A DNA stretch of 64,000 nt from Lachnospiraceae bacterium. Its GTDB lineage: Bacteria > Bacillota > Clostridia > Lachnospirales > Lachnospiraceae. The notes under the pieces are model-generated. The model ran no database searches and had not been told where the DNA came from. It saw nothing but the letters and a program-made list of their open reading frames with translations. The DNA lies in the NCBI GenBank assembly GCA_024699325.1, contig JAILPS010000002.1, forward strand, positions 1 to 64,000, given 5' to 3'. The translations under genes and the position numbers were made by a program. This document shows, in pieces, positions 43,387 through 53,163 of the stretch. Position 1 is the stretch's first letter, and every line of letters begins with the position of its first letter.

Positions 43387-44277
43387 ATGGAACAGAATCT
43401 GTCGCTCTATCATGTATTCTATGTTGTAGCTAATACAGGTAATATTTCCAGAGCCGCAAGCGAGCTATATATCAGCCAGCCTGCCATATCCAAATCCATC
43501 AGCAAGCTGGAGGAAAACTTAAACACAACACTGTTTATCAGGAATTCCAGAGGTGTAACCCTGACGGACGAGGGGCGAATACTCTATGACTATGTCAAGA
43601 CAGCATTTGCCGCCCTTGAGCGGGGCGAGGACGAGCTGGTCAAGATCCAGGAGCTTGGCATCGGACATATCAAGATAGGTGTCAGCACCACCCTGTGCAA
43701 GTTCATTCTGGTGCCCTATCTCGAGGAGTATATCAGAACGCATCCACATGTGAAGGTGACAATCGACAACCACCACTCGGCTCACACTATCAGCCTCCTA
43801 GAGCAGCACGCTATAGATTTAGGCGTCATAGCTGAGCCAAGAAGCGCCAAAAATATTGACTTCTACCCTATCACAGAGATAGAAGATATATTTGTGTGCA
43901 GTCCGTCATACATGAAGAATTTCATGCTTAGATCAACAGGCCATCCGGACATTATAACCGACGGAACCGTGATGATGCTCGGTCAGCGCAATATGACGCG
44001 CCAGCACATCGACGCATTTCTGTCCTCACAGCACATGGAGCTCAACAATATTTTGGAGATTTCCACCATGGACTTGATCATCGAGTTTGCCCGCATCGGT
44101 ATGGGCGTGGGTTGCTGCATCAAGGAGTGTGTCCAGAAGGAGTTGGATGAGGGCATCCTCATGCAGGTTCCAACGGAAGTTCCCATCCCCAAGCGAACGA
44201 TTGGATTTGCCACAGTTCCAGGCATTCCTCAGGCAAGCACGGTATGCGACTTCATAGAATTTGCCAGAAAACATTAA
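43387..44277 (+). CDS. LysR-family transcriptional regulator
   Basis: A 296-residue regulator. The N-terminal winged helix (about 3-62) reads FYVVANTGNISRAASELYISQPAISKSI, then LFIRNSRGVTLTDEG. A linker helix and a two-lobe periplasmic-binding-like effector domain (about 90-290) follow. It is the divergent neighbour of rnfC, sharing a 221-base control region, so regulation of rnf and of itself is the default hypothesis. It could equally act on ilvC, which lies convergent downstream. GAGGTG precedes the ATG. Confidence 0.93.
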   Translation: MEQNLSLYHVFYVVANTGNISRAASELYISQPAISKSISKLEENLNTTLFIRNSRGVTLTDEGRILYDYVKTAFAALERGEDELVKIQELGIGHIKIGVSTTLCKFILVPYLEEYIRTHPHVKVTIDNHHSAHTISLLEQHAIDLGVIAEPRSAKNIDFYPITEIEDIFVCSPSYMKNFMLRSTGHPDIITDGTVMMLGQRNMTRQHIDAFLSSQHMELNNILEISTMDLIIEFARIGMGVGCCIKECVQKELDEGILMQVPTEVPIPKRTIGFATVPGIPQASTVCDFIEFARKH

Positions 44278-44288
44278 TTTGAATGACA

Positions 44289-44324
44289 ATATAAAACAGG
44301 GGCTATGCATAAGCATAGCCCCTG
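44289..44324 (-). terminator. Terminator of ilvC, possibly bidirectional
   Basis: CAGGGGCTATGC (44297-44308) pairs perfectly with GCATAGCCCCTG (44313-44324) around ATAA. The T-rich tail (TTTTATATTG) is on the minus side. On the plus side no T-run follows, so the LysR-type gene is served less well. Confidence 0.85.
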
Positions 44325-44345
44325 TAATGATTCGTTCAACTGTGA

Positions 44346-45404
<1,059 letters not shown>

Positions 45405-45428
45405 TCAAATTGGAAACATGAGATGTTT

Positions 45429-45920
45429 CTATAGGTCGTCTGCGCTTCCTCTTAAGAGTCCTGTGACTCCTGTGCGGACGAGCTGTAACAGTGTGAACGG
45501 CTTGAGAAGCGATATAAATGCTTCGATCTTAGCCATATTTCCTGTGAGTTCCATCATGATGGAATTCTCTGAAACGTCGACAATCTTCGCTCTGAATATG
45601 TCGGCAATCTCGGTCACCTTGTGTCTGTTTTCGTTGTCTGCTGAAACCTTAACCAACACTAACTCTCTGGTAACTGACTTGTCAGGTGTCAGGTTTGTAA
45701 TCTCAACAACGTCCACAAGCTTAGCTAACTGCTTCTCGATCTGCTCGAGAACCTCAGGCTCTCCGTCTGCCACTACTGTCATACGCGAATAGCTTGGATT
45801 CTCTGTCTCTCCAACTGTAAGGCTGTCAATGTTGTAGCCTCTGCGGCTGAACAGTCCGGAAACTCTGCTAAGAACACCTGCCTGATTATCAACCAGAAGT
45901 GATAACACTATTGTGCTCAT
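45429..45920 (-). CDS. ilvN: Acetolactate synthase small (regulatory) subunit
   Basis: The 163-residue regulatory subunit binds valine and stimulates the catalytic subunit. The N-terminal ACT domain begins SLLVDNQAGVLSRVSGLFSRRGYNIDSL, and the C-terminal domain includes IMMELTG. The catalytic subunit gene is not adjacent, which is uncommon since large and small subunit genes usually pair. AGGAGG precedes the ATG, with a short leader of about 27 bases and no room for a T-box. Confidence 0.95.
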   Translation of the reverse strand: MSTIVLSLLVDNQAGVLSRVSGLFSRRGYNIDSLTVGETENPSYSRMTVVADGEPEVLEQIEKQLAKLVDVVEITNLTPDKSVTRELVLVKVSADNENRHKVTEIADIFRAKIVDVSENSIMMELTGNMAKIEAFISLLKPFTLLQLVRTGVTGLLRGSADDL

Positions 45921-45953
45921 ATAGATCCTCCTTTCGCAAAATCTCTGTGACCT

Positions 45954-45982
45954 ATCCTAACAAAGCAATCGTTAAATGTCAA
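45954..45982 (-). promoter_or_regulatory. Promoter of ilvN-ilvC
   Basis: Minus-strand perfect TTGACA (45977-45982), 17 bases, TAGGAT (45954-45959). Confidence 0.75.
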
Positions 45983-46024
45983 TATGAATAAGAATTATCG
46001 TTTATGCCATTTTGTTTTGTCTTT

Positions 46025-46041
46025 TATAACTCTGTGTTATA
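46025..46041. repeat. Inverted repeat upstream of ilvN
   Basis: TATAAC-tctgt-GTTATA, six-base arms, about 45 bases upstream of the ilvN -35 box. It might be an activator site. Otherwise 45983-46073 is featureless AT-rich spacer. Confidence 0.3.
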
Positions 46042-46073
46042 GTATCGTAAAATGCAGACGTTTGCTTGCCAAA

Positions 46074-46107
46074 CACACAAAAACAGGCCCTCCAAACGGA
46101 GAGCCTG
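46074..46107 (-). terminator. Terminator of htrA
   Basis: Minus strand: CAGGCTCTCC pairs with GGAGGGCCTG (one G-U pair) around GTTT, followed by TTTTTGTG. Confidence 0.88.
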
Positions 46108-46128
46108 CGATTGTCTTGCTGTGTATTA

Positions 46129-47544
46129 TTATTTGTCCTCTACATTAAAATCCTTCTTGAAGCCAAGCGTTACCTCAGTCTCCTTCTCCACATATTCGCG
46201 GTCTCTGCCCTTGCCCTCGATCGTGTAATATGTGATGGTTACTGTCTCGCCGCCCTCATAGTAAGCCAGCTCGTTCACAAGCTGTGACCATGTGGTTACG
46301 GATGTTCCGTTGATGGCTGTGATGATGTCGTATGATGCCAGACCTGCCTGATCAGCAGGGCCACCCTCGACGATGTCGCCGATGAGCACGCCGTAGCTGC
46401 TTGAATATTCCTTGCTGTTGTAGATGCCGATATAAGCCATCTTGTCTTCGTCTGTAACCTTCTCGCGGATTACAGTCTCTGTGTTCATGAGCTTCTCGAT
46501 AATCTCAGCTGCTGATGTGATAGGAATAGCATAGCCGATACCCTCTACATCCTCTGAGGAATACTTAGCTGAGTTGATGCCGATAAGCTGTCCGTTTGTG
46601 TTGAACAGTCCGCCGCCTGAGTTGCCTGGGTTGATGGCTGCATCTGTCTGAAGAAGTGTTCTTGTGACATTGTCAATTGTAACCTCACGGTTTAACGCTG
46701 ACACATAGCCGACTGTGACTGACTGACCGAAACCTAAAGCATTACCTATGGCGATAACACCGTTGCCGGCCTTCAGCTCGTCTGAATTTCCGATAGTTGC
46801 AATCTTGATCTGTGAGAGTGTGGAGTCTGTGATATTCTCAAGCTTAACGCCAATAACTGCAAGATCTGCATCCTCGTCGTAGCCCTTCACATACGCCTCA
46901 ACAGTTGCCTCATCTATAAATGTGATGGTAATCTTGCTTGATTCAACTGTGTAGCCATAGCTTGAATAGTCTGTTGGAAGAACAACATGTGCGTTGGTAA
47001 CGATAAGCAACTCCTCGTCATTCTGTCCGATAATAACGCCGCTTCCGGCACCTGATGCCGGGTACTCATAGCTTGATGAGTTGCCGAACCAGCTCCACTG
47101 GCTGCTTGTAACTGTGTAAATAGTATCGTTGGTAACCGCTACTACTGAAGGCATAACCTCCTCAACCACCGCTGACACATCAAGAAGTGTTGCGCTTACG
47201 CTTGTGGTTGTTTCCACCGTTGTCGCAGTTGTAAGTGTTGTCTTAGCGCCCTCAGAGCTTGTGAGCGTCACGCCCTCTGTTGTCTCTTCGCTCTTCGACT
47301 TCGACTCTTCAGCATCATCATCCTTAGCTGTGACTGTTGTGTCATCGTCATTGTTAAATCTGTCAAAGAAGCCTGTGGCATATAGTGCTCCGCCACCTGC
47401 AGCCACAATCAACACCAGCGCCATCAGCGATATAAGTATATTTCTAAGCACGTGGCTCTTCTTTTTCGGCTGCTCTTCGCCCACCTGAGCCGTCATCTGC
47501 TCTTCATCCCTCTTGTAATAGTCATTATAGAATTCGTCCGACAT
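46129..47544 (-). CDS. htrA: HtrA/DegP-family membrane-anchored serine protease
   Basis: A 471-residue surface protease for misfolded exported proteins. A charged cytosolic N-terminus (about 1-30) precedes one helix (about 33-55). An Asp/Thr/Ser-rich low-complexity spacer follows (about 60-120). The trypsin-like domain (about 125-340) has the triad His in IVTNAHVV, Asp in EDADLAVI and Ser in NPGNSGGGLF. One PDZ domain lies near the C-terminus (about 365-455, GGPADQAGLASYDIITAING). The neighbours are envelope genes, and a tandem repeat of the type bound by OmpR-family regulators stands upstream. AGGAGG precedes its ATG. Confidence 0.95.
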   Translation of the reverse strand: MSDEFYNDYYKRDEEQMTAQVGEEQPKKKSHVLRNILISLMALVLIVAAGGGALYATGFFDRFNNDDDTTVTAKDDDAEESKSKSEETTEGVTLTSSEGAKTTLTTATTVETTTSVSATLLDVSAVVEEVMPSVVAVTNDTIYTVTSSQWSWFGNSSSYEYPASGAGSGVIIGQNDEELLIVTNAHVVLPTDYSSYGYTVESSKITITFIDEATVEAYVKGYDEDADLAVIGVKLENITDSTLSQIKIATIGNSDELKAGNGVIAIGNALGFGQSVTVGYVSALNREVTIDNVTRTLLQTDAAINPGNSGGGLFNTNGQLIGINSAKYSSEDVEGIGYAIPITSAAEIIEKLMNTETVIREKVTDEDKMAYIGIYNSKEYSSSYGVLIGDIVEGGPADQAGLASYDIITAINGTSVTTWSQLVNELAYYEGGETVTITYYTIEGKGRDREYVEKETEVTLGFKKDFNVEDK

Positions 47545-47598
47545 TTCATTGCCCTCCTTGATAATTATTCTAAACCATCTGAATTTAGGATATTATTG

Positions 47599-47620
47599 AA
47601 TTGTGTTTAAATTGTGTTTA
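47599..47620. promoter_or_regulatory. Tandem 11-base direct repeat upstream of htrA
   Basis: AATTGTGTTTA occurs twice without a gap, so TGTTTA hexamers stand 11 bases apart, one helix turn. Two hexamers with five bases between is the layout of WalR/PhoP-type operators. It lies about 55-75 bases before the htrA start; the promoter boxes themselves are unclear. Confidence 0.5.
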
Positions 47621-47660
47621 GGGTGTAAAAATTCTGTTTTAAATATCACAATTTTGCAAC

Positions 47661-47689
47661 AATAAGACAAGCCGGCACAGGCCGGCTTG
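47661..47689 (-). terminator. Terminator of the LCP gene
   Basis: Minus strand: CAAGCCGGC pairs with GCCGGCTTG around CTGT, then TCTTATTGTTG. The stem starts three bases after the stop. The tail is weak in T. Confidence 0.7.
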
Positions 47690-47692
47690 CGA

Positions 47693-49018
47693 TTACTGAA
47701 TATTCAAGTTCCAGTTCTCATCAAACTGTCCCAAAGCTCTCATCTCCTCGTTAATCTGGTAGATTACGTCGCTTGGATAATACTCCACGTCTGGGTAGAG
47801 TCTCTGATGAAGTGTTGTGACGTTGGCTATAACGTCAACTGTTGTGATGTTGTAATGCATTGCGCCTGAATAGCCGCTTCCGTCGTAGAGATGAAATGGA
47901 TAGCCCATGCTGTCAACTATGCTGTAGTTTGCAACTCCTGCGAGAAGTCCCAGTATCTCGTCCTGGCTTATGTCAAAAGCCATATTCTCCCCGACTATGT
48001 CGATCATGGACACAAGAGTTGAGAAGTTTGCCTTCTTGGCCAGCTCAAGCGCCTGGGTTATAACCGCTCGCTGACGCTGTGTTCTGTTGAAGTCAGAGTC
48101 TGTTCTTCGCAGTCTCATGTATGCAACTGCCTGAACACCGTCTAAGTGGTAGATTAATCCGTCCACAAATGCCTCGTCAGGGATTGGAGTGGTTCCGATG
48201 CCTGTATTTTCAACTATCTCGTTGATGAGGCCGTTTAAATATGGAACGTAGCCTGTCTCACTCGTATCGTCTTTGATCTGCTTGTAAGCAGCCTTCATTT
48301 CGACGTCAACGCCGCCTAAAACTGCTATAATCTTGACGGCTGCAGCCCAGTCGACTGCCACATAGTAGTCAAATGTGATGTCTAAGTTGTATGCAAGCGT
48401 GTTCATAGCCTCGACAAGTCCGTAGTGAGAATATGCCGCATTGGCTTTGTCATACTTCTGCGAGCTATACTGCTTGAGAAGAGCATCTCTGTAGATAGAG
48501 GCCATTCTGATCTCGCCTGTGTAGTTGTTTAAGGTTGCGACAATCAAAACATCTGAGTTGGCGCCGTAGTCCGTAACAGCGTAGCCCGCTCTGGCGTCTA
48601 CACCAAATATGCAAAATGTGGTGTATTCGCTTGTAGGTCTCGCTGTAGTAGGGATAACCTCCTCTTCTACTGTGGTAGTCTCAGCGGTCGTTGGAATAAC
48701 TATAACCACCTCGCCGCCCTCTGAAATCGAGGTCTCGGTCTGGTTCTGCGCTGCAGTTTCGTTGTCAGCCACCTCAGCTGCCGTGCTGGTTCCGTATGAT
48801 GGAACGTATTTAGCGTTTTCATCTATAACCTGATAATTCTGTCCTATTCTTCCGAGGAAATGCAGTAACACTGCGCATACTGCGACGATTATTCCCAGCA
48901 CCACCTCAGCGGTTATAAAAAGTATTTTGCGGTTTCTCGCCTTCTTCTTGCGCCTCTTAATGATTTCGCGGCGCTGCTCATCTGTGAGGTGCGATTCCCT
49001 GTTATCTTTCTCGTTCAA
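47693..49018 (-). CDS. LytR-CpsA-Psr (LCP) cell wall polymer ligase
   Basis: LCP enzymes attach undecaprenyl-linked glycopolymers to peptidoglycan. About 441 residues: a basic cytosolic N-terminus with RREIIKRRKKK, one helix (about 45-68), a Thr/Glu-rich spacer (about 85-135) and the LCP domain (about 140-400). The LCP domain shows SIYRDALLKQY, LGGVDVEM and MRLRRTDSDFNRTQRQ, the arginine-rich pyrophosphate site. I start at TTG 49018 because AAAGGAAGGGG stands five bases before it. The frame also has a TTG further up inside the preceding gene. It lies 16 bases behind the initiating transferase gene, fitting transfer of this locus's polymer to the wall. Confidence 0.92.
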   Translation of the reverse strand: MNEKDNRESHLTDEQRREIIKRRKKKARNRKILFITAEVVLGIIVAVCAVLLHFLGRIGQNYQVIDENAKYVPSYGTSTAAEVADNETAAQNQTETSISEGGEVVIVIPTTAETTTVEEEVIPTTARPTSEYTTFCIFGVDARAGYAVTDYGANSDVLIVATLNNYTGEIRMASIYRDALLKQYSSQKYDKANAAYSHYGLVEAMNTLAYNLDITFDYYVAVDWAAAVKIIAVLGGVDVEMKAAYKQIKDDTSETGYVPYLNGLINEIVENTGIGTTPIPDEAFVDGLIYHLDGVQAVAYMRLRRTDSDFNRTQRQRAVITQALELAKKANFSTLVSMIDIVGENMAFDISQDEILGLLAGVANYSIVDSMGYPFHLYDGSGYSGAMHYNITTVDVIANVTTLHQRLYPDVEYYPSDVIYQINEEMRALGQFDENWNLNIQ

Positions 49019-49034
49019 TTCTACCCCTTCCTTT

Positions 49035-50459
49035 CTAATATGCGTTCTTATTGACAAGTCCTGTGAATGGCGTCATAAGAAGTATTTTGAGATCCAGGCC
49101 GATGGTCCAGTTCTCGATGTAGTAGAGATCACATTCGATTCGCTTCTCGATGGAGGAATCGCCTCTGTAACCCTTAACCTGTGCCCAACCTGTGATGCCG
49201 GGCTTAACCTGATGCTTGATCATGTATCTCGGGATGGTCTCTCTGAACTGCTCAACGTACTGTGGTCTCTCGGGTCTAGGTCCGACAACGCTCATATCGC
49301 CCTTAAGGACGTTGAAAAACTGTGGAAGCTCATCCATGCTGGTCTTCCTCATAAGCGCACCAAACCTGGTGACTCTCGGGTCGTTTTTGGTTGTCCATCC
49401 CTTCTTCTCGTCCTCCTCGGTCTGCTGAACCATGGATCTGAACTTATACATTTTGAATGGTCTGTTGTGAAGGCCAACTCTCTCCTGACAGAATATAATC
49501 GGTCCCGGAGATGTAAGCTTGACCGCTATCACGCAGATAAGCATTACGGGCGAGAATAATATGATGCAGAACAGACTCACTAACACATCCATCACTCTCT
49601 TGATGAACGCGTTGGTTCCCTCCATAAGGGGAACATGTCTGATATTGATCATCGGAAGTCCCAGCAGATCCTCAGTGTATGGGGATGTCGGGATTACATT
49701 GCCATAGTCAGGAATGAATCTGGTGTGCACACCTGACTTCTCTATGGTCGCCACAACCTTCGTAAGCTTCGTATACTCTGCGAGCCCGAGCGTAATCATA
49801 ATCTCGTCCAGCTGGTTAGCCTCCAAAATACTTCCCAGATCACTCAGCTTACCTATAACATTCACACCCTGATAGCCCTCGCCGATGGGCTTGTTGTCAT
49901 CTAAGATGCCCTGAACGTTGAAGCCCCACTGTGGGTTTGAGTTAATTCTGTCAATCAGCTTCTCGGCGGCATTACTGTAGCCCGCTAAGATTACATGTTT
50001 CTGGTTGTAGCCCTTCCTTCTCATTCCAAACAGAATGATTCTCACCACCGACCTCTCCGTCACCGCGAAGCACACATTGCTCATGGCGAAGTAGAAAATC
50101 ATGTAGCCTGAGAAGAAATACTGTCTCTTGATAAGATAGAGCACGAAGGTGAGAACCAATACTCCAACAATATTGGAGGCAAGAATTCCTGAGAGCTCCC
50201 TTCTCCTTCCAAGAATTCTCTTGGAGGAATACATTCCGAAGAATGCATACAGCATAAGGTAGCCAGGAATAATTCCTAGAAGCGCCTTGCCGTAGTACAG
50301 CAAAGCCTGTGTATTTAACGGGTCGTTAGCCCACTGGTAGGTCTCCGCCTTCTGCCAGACAAATCGCACGAGATATGCTGCGGCATATGCAAGAAACACC
50401 ATCACGGCGTCTAGCACCACGTGCAGTTTGTTTAAAAATTTCTGTCTGTCCTTTATCAT
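49035..50459 (-). CDS. Initiating polyprenyl glycosylphosphotransferase
   Basis: Transfers the first phosphosugar to undecaprenyl phosphate and so starts repeat-unit assembly. The 474-residue WbaP/CpsE-type protein has four or five N-terminal helices (about 10-140). A Rossmann-like middle (about 140-260, VILAGYSNAAEKL) follows, then a re-entrant helix. The sugar transferase domain is at the end (about 280-474), with FCQERVGLHNRPFKMYKFRSM at its core, RKTSMDELPQ and VGPRPERPQY. The sugar (galactose, glucose or other) cannot be told. I start at ATG 50459, six bases after AGGGG; a GTG lies one codon earlier. Confidence 0.94.
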   Translation of the reverse strand: MIKDRQKFLNKLHVVLDAVMVFLAYAAAYLVRFVWQKAETYQWANDPLNTQALLYYGKALLGIIPGYLMLYAFFGMYSSKRILGRRRELSGILASNIVGVLVLTFVLYLIKRQYFFSGYMIFYFAMSNVCFAVTERSVVRIILFGMRRKGYNQKHVILAGYSNAAEKLIDRINSNPQWGFNVQGILDDNKPIGEGYQGVNVIGKLSDLGSILEANQLDEIMITLGLAEYTKLTKVVATIEKSGVHTRFIPDYGNVIPTSPYTEDLLGLPMINIRHVPLMEGTNAFIKRVMDVLVSLFCIILFSPVMLICVIAVKLTSPGPIIFCQERVGLHNRPFKMYKFRSMVQQTEEDEKKGWTTKNDPRVTRFGALMRKTSMDELPQFFNVLKGDMSVVGPRPERPQYVEQFRETIPRYMIKHQVKPGITGWAQVKGYRGDSSIEKRIECDLYYIENWTIGLDLKILLMTPFTGLVNKNAY

Positions 50460-50479
50460 CACATACCCCTATGCTACAC

Positions 50480-50501
50480 GCTATGTATTACCAAACATAG
50501 C
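50480..50501 (-). repeat. Inverted repeat before the initiating transferase gene
   Basis: GCTATGT and ACATAGC form a seven-base stem with an eight-base loop in the 86-base gap. No T-run follows, so it is a leader hairpin or operator rather than a terminator. No clear promoter seen in the gap. Confidence 0.35.
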
Positions 50502-50545
50502 GCGAAAACATTTAAAAAGCGTTAATAAAGATTACAAATTCGTTA

Positions 50546-51520
50546 CTATTTAAGCCTTCTCTTCAAAAACTCGAATGCATAAACGGCCGTTCCGTATATA
50601 AGCATGGCCTCGATGGCAAGCTGAGTTATAAATGTTGACTCGCCAACGCTTCGCTTACACTTCCTGCATGTCGCAAAACCCTCCTTAAGGCCTGCAACAT
50701 AGTCCTTTAAAAAGCCCTTCTTGTAGAAGAATGCCATCTTTATCAAATGTCCCGCTGCCAGGGCAGGTGCGTTTAGTATGAGCTGCCAGTTAGCCATGTT
50801 CTTATAGTTCACATACACGCTGTTTCTGGCTGCAAGCTTAACCTTGAAGGAGTTGTATTTGCTTCCTGTGGTTCCGCTGCCCACGTGGTAGCATACCGCC
50901 TTCGGAGCATACACGTTCGTGTAGCCGTAGAGTCTGGCTCTGTAGCCCACGTCGATGTCCTCAAGATAAGCAAAATGCAGAAGATCAAACAGTCCAATTC
51001 TGTCAAATGCGCTCTTTCTGTAGAGTGCGGCTCCTGCGCAGGCCGTGAATATGAAGCCGGGCCTGTCATAGTCCCCAACAGGCTGACCCACACCTCTCTG
51101 GGCGGCCCAGCCTAAGACACTGTACAGGTCTCCCGCATCGTCCATGGTGTCGTGGTCATGCATGCAGACCATCTTGGCGCTGACGGAGAAGATTCTCTTA
51201 TCCTTCTCTGCCGCCTTAACCAGCTCGCCCACATAGTTTTTGTCCACAGCCGTGTCGTTATTCAGAAGAATCACGTATTTGGTCTTCGTAAGTTTGATGC
51301 CCTCATTGACACCGCCGGAAAAGCCTAAATTCTCCTCCATGACGCGAAGGTCAACCCACGGATAATTCTCGCGGATAAACTCTGCGCTGCCGTCTGCTGA
51401 GGCGTTATCAATAACGAGCGTTTCAAAATCCTTATATGTCTGTGCCTCTAAGGCATCCAGACAATCCTTCAGGAAATGTTTTCCATTATAGTTAGGAATA
51501 ACAATAGTTACCTTTTTCAA
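50546..51520 (-). CDS. GT2-family glycosyltransferase
   Basis: A 324-residue GT-A enzyme. The nucleotide-sugar start is VTIVIPNYNGKHFL, with DNASADGS. The metal-binding region holds LLNNDTAVD, an acceptor motif is YLEDIDVGYRARL, and a C-terminal amphipathic/hydrophobic part follows (about 255-320). The type is common for rhamnosyl transfer in wall polysaccharides, but donor and linkage are not readable. The start is TTG with GGAGGG at good distance, three bases after the ATPase gene. Confidence 0.92.
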   Translation of the reverse strand: MKKVTIVIPNYNGKHFLKDCLDALEAQTYKDFETLVIDNASADGSAEFIRENYPWVDLRVMEENLGFSGGVNEGIKLTKTKYVILLNNDTAVDKNYVGELVKAAEKDKRIFSVSAKMVCMHDHDTMDDAGDLYSVLGWAAQRGVGQPVGDYDRPGFIFTACAGAALYRKSAFDRIGLFDLLHFAYLEDIDVGYRARLYGYTNVYAPKAVCYHVGSGTTGSKYNSFKVKLAARNSVYVNYKNMANWQLILNAPALAAGHLIKMAFFYKKGFLKDYVAGLKEGFATCRKCKRSVGESTFITQLAIEAMLIYGTAVYAFEFLKRRLK

Positions 51521-51522
51521 AA

Positions 51523-52272
51523 TCAGCCCTCCGGTCTGTTAAGCCACTCTCTGTATGCTGCGCACACTTCCTCAGGTTCGCCAATCATCTTGACGCGTCC
51601 GTGGTCAAGCCACACCACGCGGTTGCTCATCTCCCTGATCTGGTCAATATTGTGGGATACAAACAGCACTGTGGTACCGCCGCCCATCAGCTCCATCATA
51701 CGCTTGCGGCTCTTGGCCTGAAACCTCTCATCGCCCACCGCGAGCACCTCATCGCAGATAAGAATCTCAGGATTCACAACTGTGGCGATGGAAAATGCAA
51801 GCCTCATAAGCATTCCCGAAGAATAGTTTCTGATGGGCTGGTCGATGAACTCTCCAAGCTCAGAAAACGCTAGGATTTCATCGTATTTGCTGTATAGGAA
51901 TTCCTTGGAGTAGCCAAGAATTGCGCCGTTTAAAAACACATTCTCACGGCCTGTGAGATCGTAGTCAAAACCACTTCCAAGCTCGAGCATGGGGACCACA
52001 TTGCCACCTAGGGTAACCTTCCCCTTCGTGGGCTTCATGATGCCGCTTATGATTTTTAAAACTGTGCTCTTGCCTGCTCCGTTATGGCCAACAATCCCCA
52101 TAACCTCGCCCTTGTTGACGGAAAAACTCACGTCATTGAGCGCCCAGAATTCTCTGTATTTAAGTTTGCCCTTGATAAGGGCAACGATTGTCTCTTTAAT
52201 GCTGCTGATCCTGTCGGTCTGCAGACGGAAACGAATGGACACATTGTCCACCTTGACCATTTCCTTTTCCAT
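51523..52272 (-). CDS. Polysaccharide ABC exporter, ATP-binding subunit
   Basis: A 249-residue ATPase of the Wzt/TagH/RfbE type: Walker A GHNGAGKST, signature region YSSGMLMRLAFS, Walker B ILICDEVLAVGD and H loop FVSHNIDQ. It lacks the extra C-terminal carbohydrate-binding domain of some Wzt proteins. With the permease just upstream it should export an undecaprenyl-linked glycan. AGGAGG before ATG. Confidence 0.94.
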   Translation of the reverse strand: MEKEMVKVDNVSIRFRLQTDRISSIKETIVALIKGKLKYREFWALNDVSFSVNKGEVMGIVGHNGAGKSTVLKIISGIMKPTKGKVTLGGNVVPMLELGSGFDYDLTGRENVFLNGAILGYSKEFLYSKYDEILAFSELGEFIDQPIRNYSSGMLMRLAFSIATVVNPEILICDEVLAVGDERFQAKSRKRMMELMGGGTTVLFVSHNIDQIREMSNRVVWLDHGRVKMIGEPEEVCAAYREWLNRPEG

Positions 52273-52283
52273 GAAGGATCCTC

Positions 52284-53090
52284 CTAGATATAGAATATAA
52301 ACTTATCCTCTGTCTTGTGGAACACGAATGCTCCCACCGCAAACATAACTGCCGCAAAGCCCAGGCACCATGCGTACTGCTGCCAGTCAGGCCATGCTCT
52401 TCCGATAACCAGAGTTCTTATGAATGTGATGTAGTGATACAGAGGGTTGAATATCTCCACCTTCTGTAAAATCTCCGGAAGCAGATCCATGGAGTAAATG
52501 ATTGGCGTGCCGTACATCCACACCATGCTCATAACACCCCACAGAAATTCTATATCTCTGAAAAATACCATAAGGCTTGAGAGAAGAAGTCCCATGCCCA
52601 TGGTGAATATTATCATCATCGCAAGTCCAACAGGAATCAAAAGCCATGGAAGGCACGGCCACAGCTTGTTGATCACCGCCACGATAAGAAGCGGAATCAT
52701 CGCAAGCAACATGTTCACGCTCGCGGAGCAGACCTTGCTGGCCGGATATATGAACTTCGGAACGTACACCTTCGTTATGAGGCTTGAGTTGCCTACAACC
52801 GCCCTCATGGACTGGTTACAGCAGTCGTTGAAGCCGTTAAATATAACTATACCTGTGAGAAGGTACATAGCGTAATGCTCTATTCCGCCGCCGCGCATGA
52901 TGAGCTTGGAAAACACTGCATACTGAACGCACATCATGAGGAGCGGATTAAGGAAACTCCAGAAAACACCTAAAACAGAACGCTTATATTTGGTCTTAAA
53001 ATCCCTGCTGACTAACTGTTCGATAAGGAACTTGTATCTTGAAAGGTACTTCACATACCCTATAAGCGAAAATTTCTCACTGCCATACAT
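52284..53090 (-). CDS. Polysaccharide ABC exporter, permease subunit
   Basis: A 268-residue ABC-2 permease of the Wzm/TagG kind. An N-terminal amphipathic segment leads into RDFKTKYKRSVLGVFWSFLNPL, the usual coupling motif, and six membrane helices follow. It pairs with the ATPase 11 bases downstream. An extended -10 promoter is present in front. Confidence 0.93.
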   Translation of the reverse strand: MYGSEKFSLIGYVKYLSRYKFLIEQLVSRDFKTKYKRSVLGVFWSFLNPLLMMCVQYAVFSKLIMRGGGIEHYAMYLLTGIVIFNGFNDCCNQSMRAVVGNSSLITKVYVPKFIYPASKVCSASVNMLLAMIPLLIVAVINKLWPCLPWLLIPVGLAMMIIFTMGMGLLLSSLMVFFRDIEFLWGVMSMVWMYGTPIIYSMDLLPEILQKVEIFNPLYHYITFIRTLVIGRAWPDWQQYAWCLGFAAVMFAVGAFVFHKTEDKFIFYI

Positions 53091-53127
53091 AGACTCAAAT
53101 TCTCCACTAAATAATAAACCAACTTTT

Positions 53128-53136
53128 ATTATAGCA
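53128..53136 (-). promoter_or_regulatory. Internal promoter before the polysaccharide ABC exporter
   Basis: Minus strand TGCTATAAT, a perfect extended -10 with a weak -35 in the 73-base gap between the GT2 gene and the permease gene. It could give the exporter-LCP half its own transcription. Confidence 0.5.
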
Positions 53137-53163
53137 AATATATCCTAAAAATGCCACATCTTT

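Noticed and set aside
45921-46083. T-box or leader-peptide attenuator before ilvN-ilvC
   Set aside because: The consensus promoter leaves a leader of only about 27 bases, too short for a T-box, and no Leu/Val/Ile-rich leader frame follows.
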